NCBI RefSeq assembly: GCF_014199415.1
Contig: NZ_JACIJN010000003.1
Span: 1-64,000, forward strand
Direction of reading: 5' to 3'
Source of the DNA: Sphingomonas endophytica
GTDB lineage: Bacteria > Pseudomonadota > Alphaproteobacteria > Sphingomonadales > Sphingomonadaceae
DNA: 64,000 nt
In this document: positions 42,425 through 51,367 of the stretch, piece after piece
Layout of the letters: every line of letters starts with the position of its first letter
How positions within the stretch are numbered: the stretch's first letter is position 1
The notes under the pieces: model-generated
Database searches by the model: none
What the model was told of the DNA's origin: nothing
Seen by the model: the letters and a program-made list of their open reading frames with translations, nothing else
Made by a program: the position numbers and the translations under genes

Positions 42425-43848
42425 CAGTCGCCGGTCAGGATGCGGTCGACGAGCTGCTTGACCGTCGGCACGAAGCCGTTGGAGTAGAAGGGATCGCGTT
42501 TGAAGTTATACGCCGCGTGGCCCGCGAACATCAGGTTCGCATCGGTGTCGCCGCCATGCGCGATGTCCTGCAACGTCTTCTGAATGCAGAAGCTGCGCGG
42601 ATCGGCGAGCCGCCCGGTCGAATTGGTCTCGGTATCCGCCCAGCTCGAGAACAGGCACTGGCTGAGGCAGCCCATGCAATCGGCCTGATCCTTGCGGATC
42701 TCGCCCTTTTCCTGCGGCGTCACGAAGACGAGCGTATTGTCCGGGGTCTTGAGCGCATCGGTGAAGCCCGCGCCGAACCATTCGCGTGCGCGCAGCAGGT
42801 CGTTGCGCGTCACCCAGAAATTCTTGCCCTTCACCCCGACGTCGAGCTGGAAGACATGGTCGCCGGCTTCCTGCGTCGAAAAGGCGATCTGCCGCTCCGA
42901 CCGCGCTTCGAGCGCGCGCAGGAACGGGTTGCGCACCGCCGACGAATAGAAGCCGGTCGGCGAGAAACGGTGCAGCAGCACCTCGCCCTCCTCGATCTGC
43001 GTCAGCTTGGCCTTCCACCCTTCGGGGATCGGGCTTTCCTGCGTCAGCAGCGGGCGCGTACCGTATTGGAAGGCGATCTGGCCGAGTTCGGGATTGTCGA
43101 TCCAGTCGTTCCAGTCACGCAGATACCAGACGCCGCCCGCCATCACGATCGGCGTGGTGTCGGGAATGCCGCCCTCGCGCATCGTCTCGCGCAGCGCCTT
43201 GACGCGCGGATAGGGGTCCTCGGGCTTCAGCGGGTCCTCGGCATTCGACAGGCCGTTGTGCCCGCCGGCCAGCCACGGATCCTCGTAGACCACCGCCGCC
43301 AGCCACTCGCTCGCCTTGGAATAGGCGCGCTTCCACAGCGCACGGAACGCGCGGCCGGAGCTGACGATCGGCAGATAGCTGACGTTGTACGACGCCGCGA
43401 TCTCGCTCAGCTTGTACGGCATCCCCGCGCCGCAGGTGACGCCCGACACCAGCCCGCGCGTCCGCTCCAGCACGCCGTGCAACACGCGCGGCGCGCCGCC
43501 CATCTCCCACAGCACGTTGATGTTGATCGCGCCCTTGCCGCCCGCGATCTCCCACGCACGCTGCACCTGCTGCACCGCGCCCTCGATCGCATAGGCGATC
43601 AGTTCCTCGTGGCGTTCACGCCGGGTCAGCGCGCGATAGATCTGCGGGATGATCTTGCCCTCGGGATCATAGCTGTCCGCGTTGACCGCCGAAACCGTGC
43701 CGATGCCGCCCGCCGCCGCCCAGGCGCCCGCCGAGGCGTGATTGGTGGCGGCAACCCCCTTGCCCCCTTCCACCAGCGGCCAGACCTCGCGGCCTCCATA
43801 GACGATCGGCTTCAGCCCCTTGAACACGCGAATTCCCGTTTTCACCAA
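42424..43848 (-). CDS. Nitronate monooxygenase-like flavoprotein (2-nitropropane dioxygenase family)
   Basis: A 474-residue predicted FMN-dependent TIM-barrel protein. The N-terminus IVYGGREVWPLVEGGKGVAA leads into ATNHASAGAWAAAGGIGTVS, the family flavin-binding start; VMAGGVWYLRDW and FQYGTRPLLT correspond to phosphate-binding parts. It is longer than fungal and bacterial nitronate monooxygenases (about 330-360), with a C-terminal extension containing a C-x2-C-x3-C cluster (DCMGCLSQCLF). Whether it acts on nitronates is uncertain; the large variant is common in alphaproteobacteria. It is followed at a one-base overlap by the nucleotidyltransferase gene. Confidence 0.85.
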   Translation of the reverse strand: MVKTGIRVFKGLKPIVYGGREVWPLVEGGKGVAATNHASAGAWAAAGGIGTVSAVNADSYDPEGKIIPQIYRALTRRERHEELIAYAIEGAVQQVQRAWEIAGGKGAININVLWEMGGAPRVLHGVLERTRGLVSGVTCGAGMPYKLSEIAASYNVSYLPIVSSGRAFRALWKRAYSKASEWLAAVVYEDPWLAGGHNGLSNAEDPLKPEDPYPRVKALRETMREGGIPDTTPIVMAGGVWYLRDWNDWIDNPELGQIAFQYGTRPLLTQESPIPEGWKAKLTQIEEGEVLLHRFSPTGFYSSAVRNPFLRALEARSERQIAFSTQEAGDHVFQLDVGVKGKNFWVTRNDLLRAREWFGAGFTDALKTPDNTLVFVTPQEKGEIRKDQADCMGCLSQCLFSSWADTETNSTGRLADPRSFCIQKTLQDIAHGGDTDANLMFAGHAAYNFKRDPFYSNGFVPTVKQLVDRILTGD

Positions 43849-43902
43849 TGATGCAGCGGCCCCATATAAAGCAATCGGGCCGCAACGCGACCGAAATGCG
43901 AC

Positions 43903-45009
43903 TCACCCGAGCAAAGCCGGCCCCCCGATCGCATCCGAATAGACCGCGGCCGAGCGCGCGATCATCGCCGCGACATCGTGCACCGCCAGCGCCTGCGCGC
44001 GATTGGCCGCGCCGGTCGCCGCCCGCAGCGTCGCGTCGCTCGCCAGCGGTTGCAGCGCGTCGCGCAACGACACCTCCGCGGCGTGCGCCGACAGCAATGC
44101 GCGATTGTCCGGCGCGAGCAGCACCTCGACCGCGCCGCCCCGCAGCGCCATCACCGGCACGCCCGCCGCCATCGCCTCGATCACGATCGCAGGCGCCCGG
44201 GCCAGCCGCAGCGGCAGCAGCAGCACGTCGAGCCCGCCGAGCCATGCCGCGCCCGGCGACAGCGCGCCGGGCAGCACCAGCCGGTCGTCGATCCCCATCG
44301 CCAGCGCGGTGCGCTCGACCGCCGCCCGCCCTTCGCCTTCGCCGACCACGATGAGCCGGAAGCGCGCCGCCAACCCCGCGACCGCGCGCACCAGCAACGC
44401 CAGTTCGTCGTCGCTCGCGCCGTCGAGCATGATCCCGATCGCGACCTCGCCGGGCTTGCGGCGGAAGCCGGCCACCGTCTTCGTGTCCGGCCCGCGCGCG
44501 AAGGCCGACAGGTCGACGCCGTCGGCGATCGTATGCAGCCGCGCGGCCGCGACCTTCCAGCACCCCGCGGCAGCCTCCGCCGCACCCTTGCCGGTGACGA
44601 CCAGCCCCGCCGCCGCGCCCAGCGCGATGCGGCGGTACAGCCGCGCGCTGCCGCCGCTCGTCATCGCGGCGGGGTCCTCATGATGGACGATCGGCGGCGC
44701 ACCGCGCGGAAAGGCGCGCCGCGCCATCACCGCGTCGATCGCCCCCGCGCCGAAGCTGAGCACCAGATCATATCCGCGCATCGCGCGCGCGATCGCCTCG
44801 TAGCGCGCAACCGACACCGCGCCGGAGAGCGGCGGCGGGTTCTGCGCCAGCGTCGCCGGCACGCCATTCGGCAGCTTATCGACAGCGGCGACCTGCCGCG
44901 CGCGACCGCCGAAGGCGGTCATCAACTGCACCGCGCGCCGACGCCACGGATCGGCGTCGCGTTCGGCACTTTCGCCGAAAAGATAAAGAAGGGACAGCGA
45001 CTGTGACAT
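43903..45009 (-). CDS. Glycosyltransferase, GT4-like
   Basis: A 368-residue predicted GT-B fold sugar transferase. The N-terminal half has AVDKLPNGVPATLAQN and SFGAGAIDAVMAR; the C-terminal donor-binding half has VVGEGEGRAAVERTAL, LPLRLARAPAIVIEAMAAG and PVMALRGGAVEVLLAPDN, typical of the family-4 E-x7-E region. The sugar and acceptor are unknown. ATG 45009 (MSQSLSLLYLFGES) is preferred over the GTG three codons upstream. It diverges from a small membrane protein gene; the 110-bp gap contains the 6-bp inverted repeat CGGCAA/TTGCCG at 45026-45040. Confidence 0.82.
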   Translation of the reverse strand: MSQSLSLLYLFGESAERDADPWRRRAVQLMTAFGGRARQVAAVDKLPNGVPATLAQNPPPLSGAVSVARYEAIARAMRGYDLVLSFGAGAIDAVMARRAFPRGAPPIVHHEDPAAMTSGGSARLYRRIALGAAAGLVVTGKGAAEAAAGCWKVAAARLHTIADGVDLSAFARGPDTKTVAGFRRKPGEVAIGIMLDGASDDELALLVRAVAGLAARFRLIVVGEGEGRAAVERTALAMGIDDRLVLPGALSPGAAWLGGLDVLLLPLRLARAPAIVIEAMAAGVPVMALRGGAVEVLLAPDNRALLSAHAAEVSLRDALQPLASDATLRAATGAANRAQALAVHDVAAMIARSAAVYSDAIGGPALLG

Positions 45010-45118
45010 ACCCGCCACATACTACGGCAAATGTTGCCGCGCACCATGTTCTGCTTCCCTGCCGCAGCGGAACAGGACAAGAGCTGACCTGTTATCCGCG
45101 ACTAACAGGAGACGCACC

Positions 45119-45370
45119 ATGAAGATCGCTTCCATGTTCGCCGCTGCCGCTTCGCTCACGCTGGCTGCCGCCCCCGCCCTCGCCGCCCCGGCCGCCAGCC
45201 CGGCGGCCTCGCTGTCGGTCGCGAAGTCGGCGCGCGCCGCCACCGCGACCAGCGGCAAGAGCAAGCTGGCCGCGCCGGGCGCGATCGTCGGTCTGGTGCT
45301 CGCCGCTGCGGTTGTCGCCGCCGGTGTCGTGATCGCCGTCGACGACAACGACGATTCGGACAGCAACTGA
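45119..45370 (+). CDS. Small exported protein with membrane segment and acidic tail
   Basis: An 83-residue protein: signal peptide (MKIASMFAAAASLTLAAAP, cleavage near ALA), a short basic Ala/Ser/Lys linker, one hydrophobic helix (AIVGLVLAAAVVAAGVVIAV) and the acidic tail DDNDDSDSN. AGGAGA precedes the ATG. A strong terminator follows, so it is a single-gene unit. No family name is known; small proteins of this plan recur in sphingomonads. Confidence 0.75.
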   Translation: MKIASMFAAAASLTLAAAPALAAPAASPAASLSVAKSARAATATSGKSKLAAPGAIVGLVLAAAVVAAGVVIAVDDNDDSDSN

Positions 45371-45406
45371 TCCGAGACGTCGCGCCGCTTCGGCGGCGTG
45401 ATGATG

Positions 45407-45442
45407 AAAGGCCCGGGGCGCACGCGCGCTCCGGGCCTTTTT
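45407..45442 (+). terminator. Intrinsic terminator after the small exported protein gene
   Basis: AAAGGCCCGG (45407-45416) pairs exactly with CCGGGCCTTT (45431-45440), and the T-run continues to 45442. The loop contains an inner GCGC pairing. Confidence 0.88.
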
Positions 45443-45463
45443 CGTGCACGAAAACTCCCCATT

Positions 45464-45540
45464 CGTCGTTGCGAGCGTGGCGAAGCAATCCAGAGCCGGA
45501 AGAGGACGCCCTGGATTGCTTCGCTCCGCTCGCAATGACG
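45464..45540. repeat. REP-like palindrome (family A), copy 4
   Basis: Arms CGTCGTTGCGAGCGTGGCGA and the near complement ending GCTCGCAATGACG. It lies between the terminator at 45442 and the 3' end of the GH130 gene at 45546. Confidence 0.92.
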
Positions 45541-45545
45541 AGCGG

Positions 45546-46676
45546 CTACCCGATCCGATCCTTCGGCACATGCGTGATCCGGCACGCCAGATCGGCCTCG
45601 CCGCTCGCCACCACCCAATGGTCGCCGCCGTCCGCGATCCCGGTCGTGAACACGACATCGGTGACGTACAGCAGATTCTCCAGCGGCTTGAGCAATTCGG
45701 GTGCCGGCTCGAGCAGCGGGGCATGATCGGTCGCCAACGCGCGCGATGGATCGTCGCGGTCGAGCAGCGTCCAGTACGTCCGATAGATGCCGACGACGCC
45801 AGACGGCTCGACGCCGTGCCACAGCGACAGCCACCCCTGCTGCCCGCCGACCTCCGCCAGCACCGGCGGCGCACCGCCGCCCATCCGCGCGGTCGCCATC
45901 GTCTGCGCATGCGGCCGGATGCCGGGCTTGTCGTACGGCTTCCAGTGCAAGGCGTCGGGTGATGTCGCGAGATTGATCGACGGCCCCGCGCGCCATTCGG
46001 ACTCGGGCGGGTAGGCGAAATACAGATCGCCGAGCGGCCGCGTCTGCGCGCAGAACTTGCCCCCGACCTTGCCCTCGAAGATCAGCATGTCCTTGTTCTG
46101 GTGATCGAGGACGATTCCCTCCAGCGTCCAGTCGAGCGCATCGTCGCTGGTGTAGAGCGTGGTCGAATGCCGCTCGGGGCTGACCGAGCAGGTCGTCATG
46201 TAATAGCGCCCGTCGACCTGCGTGATCCGCGCATCCTCAACGCCATAGCATTGGTAATCGGTGCGCGGCGCGATCGCGCGGTCGTAATGGATTGCCTTCA
46301 CCGCGCGCCCTTCGGCATCCAGCTCGACCGGCAACAGCCATGACAGCGAGGTCAGCGCCATCACCTTCCACCCGCCGCCGCGCATCATGAACTTGCGCGG
46401 ATCGGACGTGTCGACCAGCGACAGCGGCCAGGCGTCGAGCACATAGCCGCCGTCGTGCCAGCGGATCGCATGGACCTGCTGCTCGCGGACCGGGGTGCGC
46501 AGCGCCTCGGCGACGCGCACCATCAGCAGCAGATTGCCATTCGGCAGCCGCGTCATGCCGGGATTGAACGCACCCAGCACATAGGTCTCGGCGTCGATCT
46601 TCCCCGCCAGCGGCGAGCGCGACAGGTCGATATCGTGCGGGGTCAGCACCAGCGCGTCATGCGGCCAGTCGGCCAT
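45546..46676 (-). CDS. GH130-family glycoside phosphorylase/hydrolase
   Basis: A 376-residue enzyme of the GH130 type (beta-1,2- or beta-1,4-mannoside phosphorolysis or hydrolysis). Family segments are FNPGMTRLPNGNLLLMVRVA, GVEDARITQVDGRYYMTTC (with the catalytic Asp region), LHWKPYDKPGIRP, and GGGAPPVLAEVGGQQGW then LSLWHGVEP. The exact linkage and whether it is a phosphorylase cannot be decided here. It overlaps the upstream SDR gene: the preferred ATG 46676 shares one base with its stop, and a GTG at 46679 overlaps by four. AGGAGG precedes it. Confidence 0.85.
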   Translation of the reverse strand: MADWPHDALVLTPHDIDLSRSPLAGKIDAETYVLGAFNPGMTRLPNGNLLLMVRVAEALRTPVREQQVHAIRWHDGGYVLDAWPLSLVDTSDPRKFMMRGGGWKVMALTSLSWLLPVELDAEGRAVKAIHYDRAIAPRTDYQCYGVEDARITQVDGRYYMTTCSVSPERHSTTLYTSDDALDWTLEGIVLDHQNKDMLIFEGKVGGKFCAQTRPLGDLYFAYPPESEWRAGPSINLATSPDALHWKPYDKPGIRPHAQTMATARMGGGAPPVLAEVGGQQGWLSLWHGVEPSGVVGIYRTYWTLLDRDDPSRALATDHAPLLEPAPELLKPLENLLYVTDVVFTTGIADGGDHWVVASGEADLACRITHVPKDRIG

Positions 46677-47434
46677 CACTCCTCCTCCTGCACGCGCGGG
46701 CTGATCGTCAGCCGCTGGATCACGGTGCGGCGCGGCTGGGTGAGCAGATACTGGACGCCGACCGCAATGTCCTCGGCGCGCAGCATCGTCCCAGCCTCGA
46801 TCTGTTCGCGCTGCTCGTCGGGGCTGACGTCGGGCATCTGCATGTCGGAGCCGGTCTTGCCCGGCTCGACCAAAGCAACGCGGATGTCCCTGCCACCCAG
46901 CTCGCGGCGCAGCGCGATCGAAAAGCCCTGCAACCCGTGCTTGATCGCCGCATAGACGGTCGAATGCGGCCCGAGCACATAGGCGCTGGTCGAACCGATC
47001 ATCACGATATCGCCGCCCGCTGCCATCGTCGTCGCGGCGCGGTGTGCGAGCAGCAGATAGTGGGTGAAGTTGAGCGAGATCGCGTGGCGCACCGCCGCTT
47101 CGTCCATCTCGATCAGCCCAGAGGCTGCCTCGGCGGCATTGGCGACGACGATGTCATAGCCGCCCAGCGCCGCATCGGCGGCGGACAGGAACGCGCCGAC
47201 ATTGTCGGGATCGGACAGGTCGTGGAGCGCGCCCTCGCCCGTTCCCACCTTGCGGATATCCGCCAGCGCCTCGTCGAGATGCGCCTGATCGGTGCCGCCG
47301 ATGAACACCGACGCGCCCTCGGCGGCGAGCAACCGCGCGATTGCGCGCCCGATCCCGGTCGTCCCGCCGGTGATCGCGGCGCGGCGTCCCTTGAGGGGCA
47401 ACACGGCGGTATGAGCGTCCCGAACGCCGGTCAT
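46676..47434 (-). CDS. Short-chain dehydrogenase/reductase
   Basis: A 252-residue classical SDR. The nucleotide motif is ITGGTTGIGRAIARLL; the catalytic residues are Ser in IGSTSAYVLG and YxxxK in YAAIKHG; NAAEA replaces the more common NNAG. The C-terminal VQYLLTQPRRTVIQRLTISP resembles members acting on small alcohols or sugars. Because it is coupled to a GH130 enzyme, a role in mannoside-derived sugar metabolism is a reasonable inference but is not shown. Confidence 0.85.
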   Translation of the reverse strand: MTGVRDAHTAVLPLKGRRAAITGGTTGIGRAIARLLAAEGASVFIGGTDQAHLDEALADIRKVGTGEGALHDLSDPDNVGAFLSAADAALGGYDIVVANAAEAASGLIEMDEAAVRHAISLNFTHYLLLAHRAATTMAAGGDIVMIGSTSAYVLGPHSTVYAAIKHGLQGFSIALRRELGGRDIRVALVEPGKTGSDMQMPDVSPDEQREQIEAGTMLRAEDIAVGVQYLLTQPRRTVIQRLTISPRVQEEE

Positions 47435-47476
47435 GCGAGCGTCCCACGATCAGGCCGCTCGACCTCCACGTAAGAC

Positions 47477-47560
47477 GTCGCCCCGGACCTGATCCGGGGC
47501 CCCGCTCCTTCGTCTCGGTCGAGGCAAAAGCGGGATCCCGGATCGCGTCCGGGATGACGG
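47477..47560. repeat. REP-like palindrome (family B), copy 2
   Basis: GTCGCCCCGGACCTGATCC on the left and GGATCGCGTCCGGGATGACGG on the right form the outer stem; GGGGCCCCGCT / AGCGGGATCCC add an inner one. It lies between the SDR gene start and the 3' end of the hydrolase gene. Confidence 0.9.
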
Positions 47561-47617
47561 GGAAGACTGATCATGCGGGCTCTCCAAACGTCCGTCGTAA
47601 AGCCCCGCGACAGCGCC

Positions 47618-48490
47618 TCAGTCCGCCGGGCGGTTCCCGATCCGCGCCAGCCAGTGCCGCAACGCAGGTTGCACCGCCGGCTCGTCGAGCATCGGCGCGT
47701 GGCCGATCTCCGGCACCGTCACCAGCGTGGCGTCGGGGAGCGTCGCGACCATCCGCTCGGCGGTGCGCGCGGACAGGATATCGCTCAGCGCACCGCGCAC
47801 CACCAGCACCGGCACCCCGGCCAGCGCCGCCAGCGCGCGCCACATGTCCGGCCCCGCCTCGTTGCCGGGCAGGCGGAACGGCTCGGCGATCTTCATGTCG
47901 TAATCGAGCACGATCCGCCCCGCGGAATTGACGCGGTACAGCCGCTTGGCCATAGCCAGCCATTGCTCGATCCCCCAGTCGGGATAGGCGGCGGCATTGC
48001 CCTCCTGCACCCCGCGCGCCGCGTGCATCCACGTCGGCCAGGTGCTCGGCTTGCCGACATAGCCGCGGATGCGCGCGAGCCCGGCCGGTTCGATCTCCGG
48101 CCCGACATCGTTGAGCAGCGCCCCCGCCAGTCGCCCCGGCACCAGCCCGGCAAGCAGCATCGTCACGATCCCGCCGAGCGAGGTGCCGATCGTGACGAAA
48201 CGGTCGATCTTCTGGTCGTCGAGCAACGCGACCACGTCCTGCGCATAGGTGAGCGGGACATAGCTCATCGGGTCCTTGGCATAGCCGCTCTCGCCGCGCC
48301 CGCGGAATTCGACCGCGATCACGCGGCGCGCGGGCGCGATCGACCGCGCCACATCGGCGAAATCGCGCGCGTTGCGCGTCAGTCCGGGCAGGCACAGCAC
48401 CGGCGGCGTGTCATCGGCACCCGGATAGTCGCGCGCATGGAGCCGCAGCCCGTCGCTCGACCACCAATAGATGTCCCGAAACTCCGCCAT
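47618..48490 (-). CDS. Alpha/beta hydrolase
   Basis: A 290-residue alpha/beta hydrolase. The oxyanion region is CLPGLTRNARDF, the nucleophile elbow is IGTSLGGIVT (Ser in GTSLGG), and the late acid/His region holds GALSDILSA and EIGHAPMLDEP. It resembles enol-lactone or epoxide-type hydrolases but the substrate is unknown. The ATG at 48490 is only 38 bp from the divergent selO start, so the promoters must overlap. Confidence 0.88.
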   Translation of the reverse strand: MAEFRDIYWWSSDGLRLHARDYPGADDTPPVLCLPGLTRNARDFADVARSIAPARRVIAVEFRGRGESGYAKDPMSYVPLTYAQDVVALLDDQKIDRFVTIGTSLGGIVTMLLAGLVPGRLAGALLNDVGPEIEPAGLARIRGYVGKPSTWPTWMHAARGVQEGNAAAYPDWGIEQWLAMAKRLYRVNSAGRIVLDYDMKIAEPFRLPGNEAGPDMWRALAALAGVPVLVVRGALSDILSARTAERMVATLPDATLVTVPEIGHAPMLDEPAVQPALRHWLARIGNRPAD

Positions 48491-48528
48491 CGCTTGCGCC
48501 CCCTGCCGACCGCCCCCCATATCGCGGC

Positions 48529-49887
48529 ATGGCCGTCGACCCGCAAGCATATCGCCCCGAGCGCACCCTCACCGCACTCGGCGACCCCTTTTACGACGAG
48601 GTCGCCGCGGCGCGCTCCCCGCAAGCGACCTTACGCTTCCGCAACGATCGCGCCGCCGCGCAGGTCGGGCTCGACACGCTCGACGACGCCGAATGGGTCG
48701 CGCATTTTGGTCGCTTTACGCCGCTGCCCGGCACGCTCGAACGGCCGCTCGCGCTGCGCTACCACGGGCATCAGTTCCGCGTGTACAATCCCGACATCGG
48801 CGACGGACGCGGCTTCACCTTCGCGCAGCTTCGCGATGACCGCGGGCGGTTGCTCGACCTCGGCACCAAGGGCTCGGGGCAGACGCCGTGGAGCCGCTTC
48901 GGCGACGGCCGCCTGACGCTGAAGGGCGGCGTCCGCGAGGTGCTGGCGACCGAGATGCTCGAGGCGCTGAACGTCCCGACCTCGCGCAGCTTCTCGCTGA
49001 TCGAGACCGGCGAGGCGCTGGAGCGCAACGACGAACCCTCGCCGACGCGCGGCAGCGTGCTGGTGCGGCTCAGCCATTCGCACATCCGCATCGGCACGTT
49101 CCAGCGGCTCGCCTACCATCGCGACGAGGACGCGCTGCGCCGCCTGACCGGCTATGTGCTGCGCGAACTCTACGGCGAGGACAGCGACGATCCCGTCCGG
49201 CTGCTGGAACTGGTCGTCGCGCGCACCGCGACGCTCGCGGCGCGCTACATGGCGGCGGGGTTCGTCCACGGCGTGCTCAATTCCGACAATATCAACGTCA
49301 CCGGCGAGAGCTTCGACTATGGACCGTGGCGGTTCGCGCCGGTCTGGGACCCGGGGTTCGTCGCGGCCTATTTCGACCATGCCGGGCTCTACGCCTTCGG
49401 TCGCCAGCCCGAGGCGATCCTGTGGGACGTGATGCAGCTCGCCTCCTCGCTCGCGCAGATCGCCGAGTCCGAGCCACTGATCGCCGCGCTCGACGGCTTC
49501 GCCGGCCTTTATCAGCCCGCGATTGCCGAGGCCGTGTTGTGGCGGCTCGGCCGGGTGCCGCGCGCACCGGAGGAGAACCGCGCACTGGTACAGGCGGTCG
49601 AACGGGCGTTGCGCGCGACGCTCACGCCGGTCGACCAGTTCTTCTTCGATGCCTTTGCGCAACCGCTACCGCAAACTTACGGGAACGCGTGGGACGAGGT
49701 CCGCCAACATCTAGCGGCCTTTTCGCCCCGCCGCGCGCGCGATCACGCTTATTGGCAGGGCGAGCCGTGCTCGATGCTGATCGACCGGGTCGAGGCGATC
49801 TGGTCGCCGATCGCCGACGCCGACGATTGGGGGCCGTTTGGCGCAACCATCGCCAATATCCGCGCGATGGGTGACGCGTTGCGCTGA
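48529..49887 (+). CDS. selO: SelO/YdiU family protein adenylyltransferase
   Basis: A 452-residue pseudokinase-fold protein that transfers AMP to proteins (AMPylation), as known for SelO. Family segments are ALRYHGHQFRVYNPDIGDGR, LDLGTKGSGQTPWSRFGDGR, LKGGVREVLATEML (containing the Lys/Glu pair), VLVRLSHSHIRIGTFQRLAY, FVHGVLNSDNINVTGESFDY and GPWRFAPVWDP. The usual selenocysteine or Cys near the C-terminus is not evident, as in many bacterial forms. Length is slightly short of E. coli SelO (478). Its start lies 38 bp from a divergent hydrolase gene. Confidence 0.9.
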   Translation: MAVDPQAYRPERTLTALGDPFYDEVAAARSPQATLRFRNDRAAAQVGLDTLDDAEWVAHFGRFTPLPGTLERPLALRYHGHQFRVYNPDIGDGRGFTFAQLRDDRGRLLDLGTKGSGQTPWSRFGDGRLTLKGGVREVLATEMLEALNVPTSRSFSLIETGEALERNDEPSPTRGSVLVRLSHSHIRIGTFQRLAYHRDEDALRRLTGYVLRELYGEDSDDPVRLLELVVARTATLAARYMAAGFVHGVLNSDNINVTGESFDYGPWRFAPVWDPGFVAAYFDHAGLYAFGRQPEAILWDVMQLASSLAQIAESEPLIAALDGFAGLYQPAIAEAVLWRLGRVPRAPEENRALVQAVERALRATLTPVDQFFFDAFAQPLPQTYGNAWDEVRQHLAAFSPRRARDHAYWQGEPCSMLIDRVEAIWSPIADADDWGPFGATIANIRAMGDALR

Positions 49888-49934
49888 CGATCCCCTCTTC
49901 CGCCCTGATGAAAGTTACGGCTAAGACCAGCGGC

Positions 49935-51344
49935 ATGGCTGAGCTGATCTCCTTTGAACCCGCCACCGGTGCGGAATTGTGGCGTGCGGAGACGAGCGAC
50001 GTCGATGCCGAGGTCGCGGCGGCGCGTGCCGGCTTCGTGCCGTGGGCGGCCAAGTCCTTGTCGTTCCGCATCGAAACGCTGCGCCGCTTCGCCAATGTCG
50101 TCCGCCAGCGCGCCGACGCCTTCACCGATCTGATCGCCCGCGAAACCGGCAAGCCGTTGTGGGAGGCGCGCACCGAGGTCGACACCGTCGCCGCCAAGGT
50201 GGACATTTCCGTCAGCGCCTATGCCGAGCGCACCGCGCAGCGCCGGCTCGACGCCCCGATGAACACCCGCATGGCGCTCCGCCACAAGCCGCACGGCGTG
50301 CTGGCGGTGCTGGGGCCGTACAATTTCCCCGCGCATCTGCCCAACGGCCATATCGTGCCCGCGCTGATCGCGGGCAACGCCATCGTCTTCAAACCCTCGG
50401 AGAAAACCCCGGCGACCGGCGCATTTCTGGTCGACTGTTTCCACGCCGCCGGGGTGCCCGCCGAGACGTTGCGGCTGGTGATCGGCGGTCCAGACGAAGG
50501 TCGCGCACTGGCGGCGCATGACGGGATCGACGGACTGCTGTTCACCGGCTCGGCGCGCACCGGGATCGCGCTCAACCGCGCCTTCGCGGAGAAGCCCGAG
50601 AAGATCCTCGCGCTGGAGATGGGCGGCAACAACCCGATCCTCGTGTGGGACACCCCCGACCTGCACGCCGCCGCGGTGCTGATCGTCCAGTCCGCCTTCA
50701 CCACCGCCGGGCAGCGCTGCACCGCCGCGCGGCGGCTGATCGTGCAGGAATCCTTGGCCGAACCGCTGCTTGCGGAGTTGGCCTCGCTCACCCGCCGGCT
50801 GATCGTCGGCGCGCCGCACGACGATCCCGCGCCGTTCATGGGGCCGGTGATCGACAACGAGGTAGCCGACGGCCTGACCGAGAGCTTCCTCGCGCTGATG
50901 ATGAAGGGCGGGCGTCCGGTCCAGCATATGGCGCGCCCGGTCGAGGATCGGCCGTTCGTCACCCCGGGCATCATCGACGTCACCGATGTTGGCGACCGCC
51001 CGGACATCGAGCTGTTCGGCCCCTTGCTGCAGGTGATCCGCGCCGACGATTTCGACGGCGCGATCGCCGAGGCCAACAACACGCGCTACGGCCTGTCCGC
51101 GTCGCTGATCAGCCAGACGCCCGCGCTGTTCGACCGCTTCTGGGCGGGCGCGCGCGCCGGGATCGTCAACTGGAACCGCCCGACCAACGGTGCGTCGTCG
51201 GCGGCGCCGTTCGGCGGCGTCGGCTGGTCGGGCAATCACCGCCCAAGCGCCTATTACGCCGCCGATTATTGCGCCTATCCGGTCGTCTCGAACGAGGCCG
51301 AGGCAGCGCGCGCGACGATCGGCATCGGCCTCGCCGACGCCTGA
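49935..51344 (+). CDS. astD: Succinylglutamate-semialdehyde dehydrogenase-like aldehyde dehydrogenase
   Basis: A 469-residue NAD-dependent aldehyde dehydrogenase matching AstD, the fourth step of arginine succinyltransferase catabolism. GPYNFPAHLPNGHIVPALIAG is the AstD-typical segment; the catalytic Glu is in LEMGGNNPILVW and Cys in AGQRCTAARRL; FKPSEKTPAT is the nucleotide-binding part. ATG 49935 fits the family N-terminus; ATG 49908 is also possible. astA, astB and astC are not in the window, so either the pathway genes lie elsewhere or the enzyme serves another semialdehyde. Confidence 0.85.
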   Translation: MAELISFEPATGAELWRAETSDVDAEVAAARAGFVPWAAKSLSFRIETLRRFANVVRQRADAFTDLIARETGKPLWEARTEVDTVAAKVDISVSAYAERTAQRRLDAPMNTRMALRHKPHGVLAVLGPYNFPAHLPNGHIVPALIAGNAIVFKPSEKTPATGAFLVDCFHAAGVPAETLRLVIGGPDEGRALAAHDGIDGLLFTGSARTGIALNRAFAEKPEKILALEMGGNNPILVWDTPDLHAAAVLIVQSAFTTAGQRCTAARRLIVQESLAEPLLAELASLTRRLIVGAPHDDPAPFMGPVIDNEVADGLTESFLALMMKGGRPVQHMARPVEDRPFVTPGIIDVTDVGDRPDIELFGPLLQVIRADDFDGAIAEANNTRYGLSASLISQTPALFDRFWAGARAGIVNWNRPTNGASSAAPFGGVGWSGNHRPSAYYAADYCAYPVVSNEAEAARATIGIGLADA

Positions 51345-51367
51345 CCCCGAACAAGGATCGACAGACA

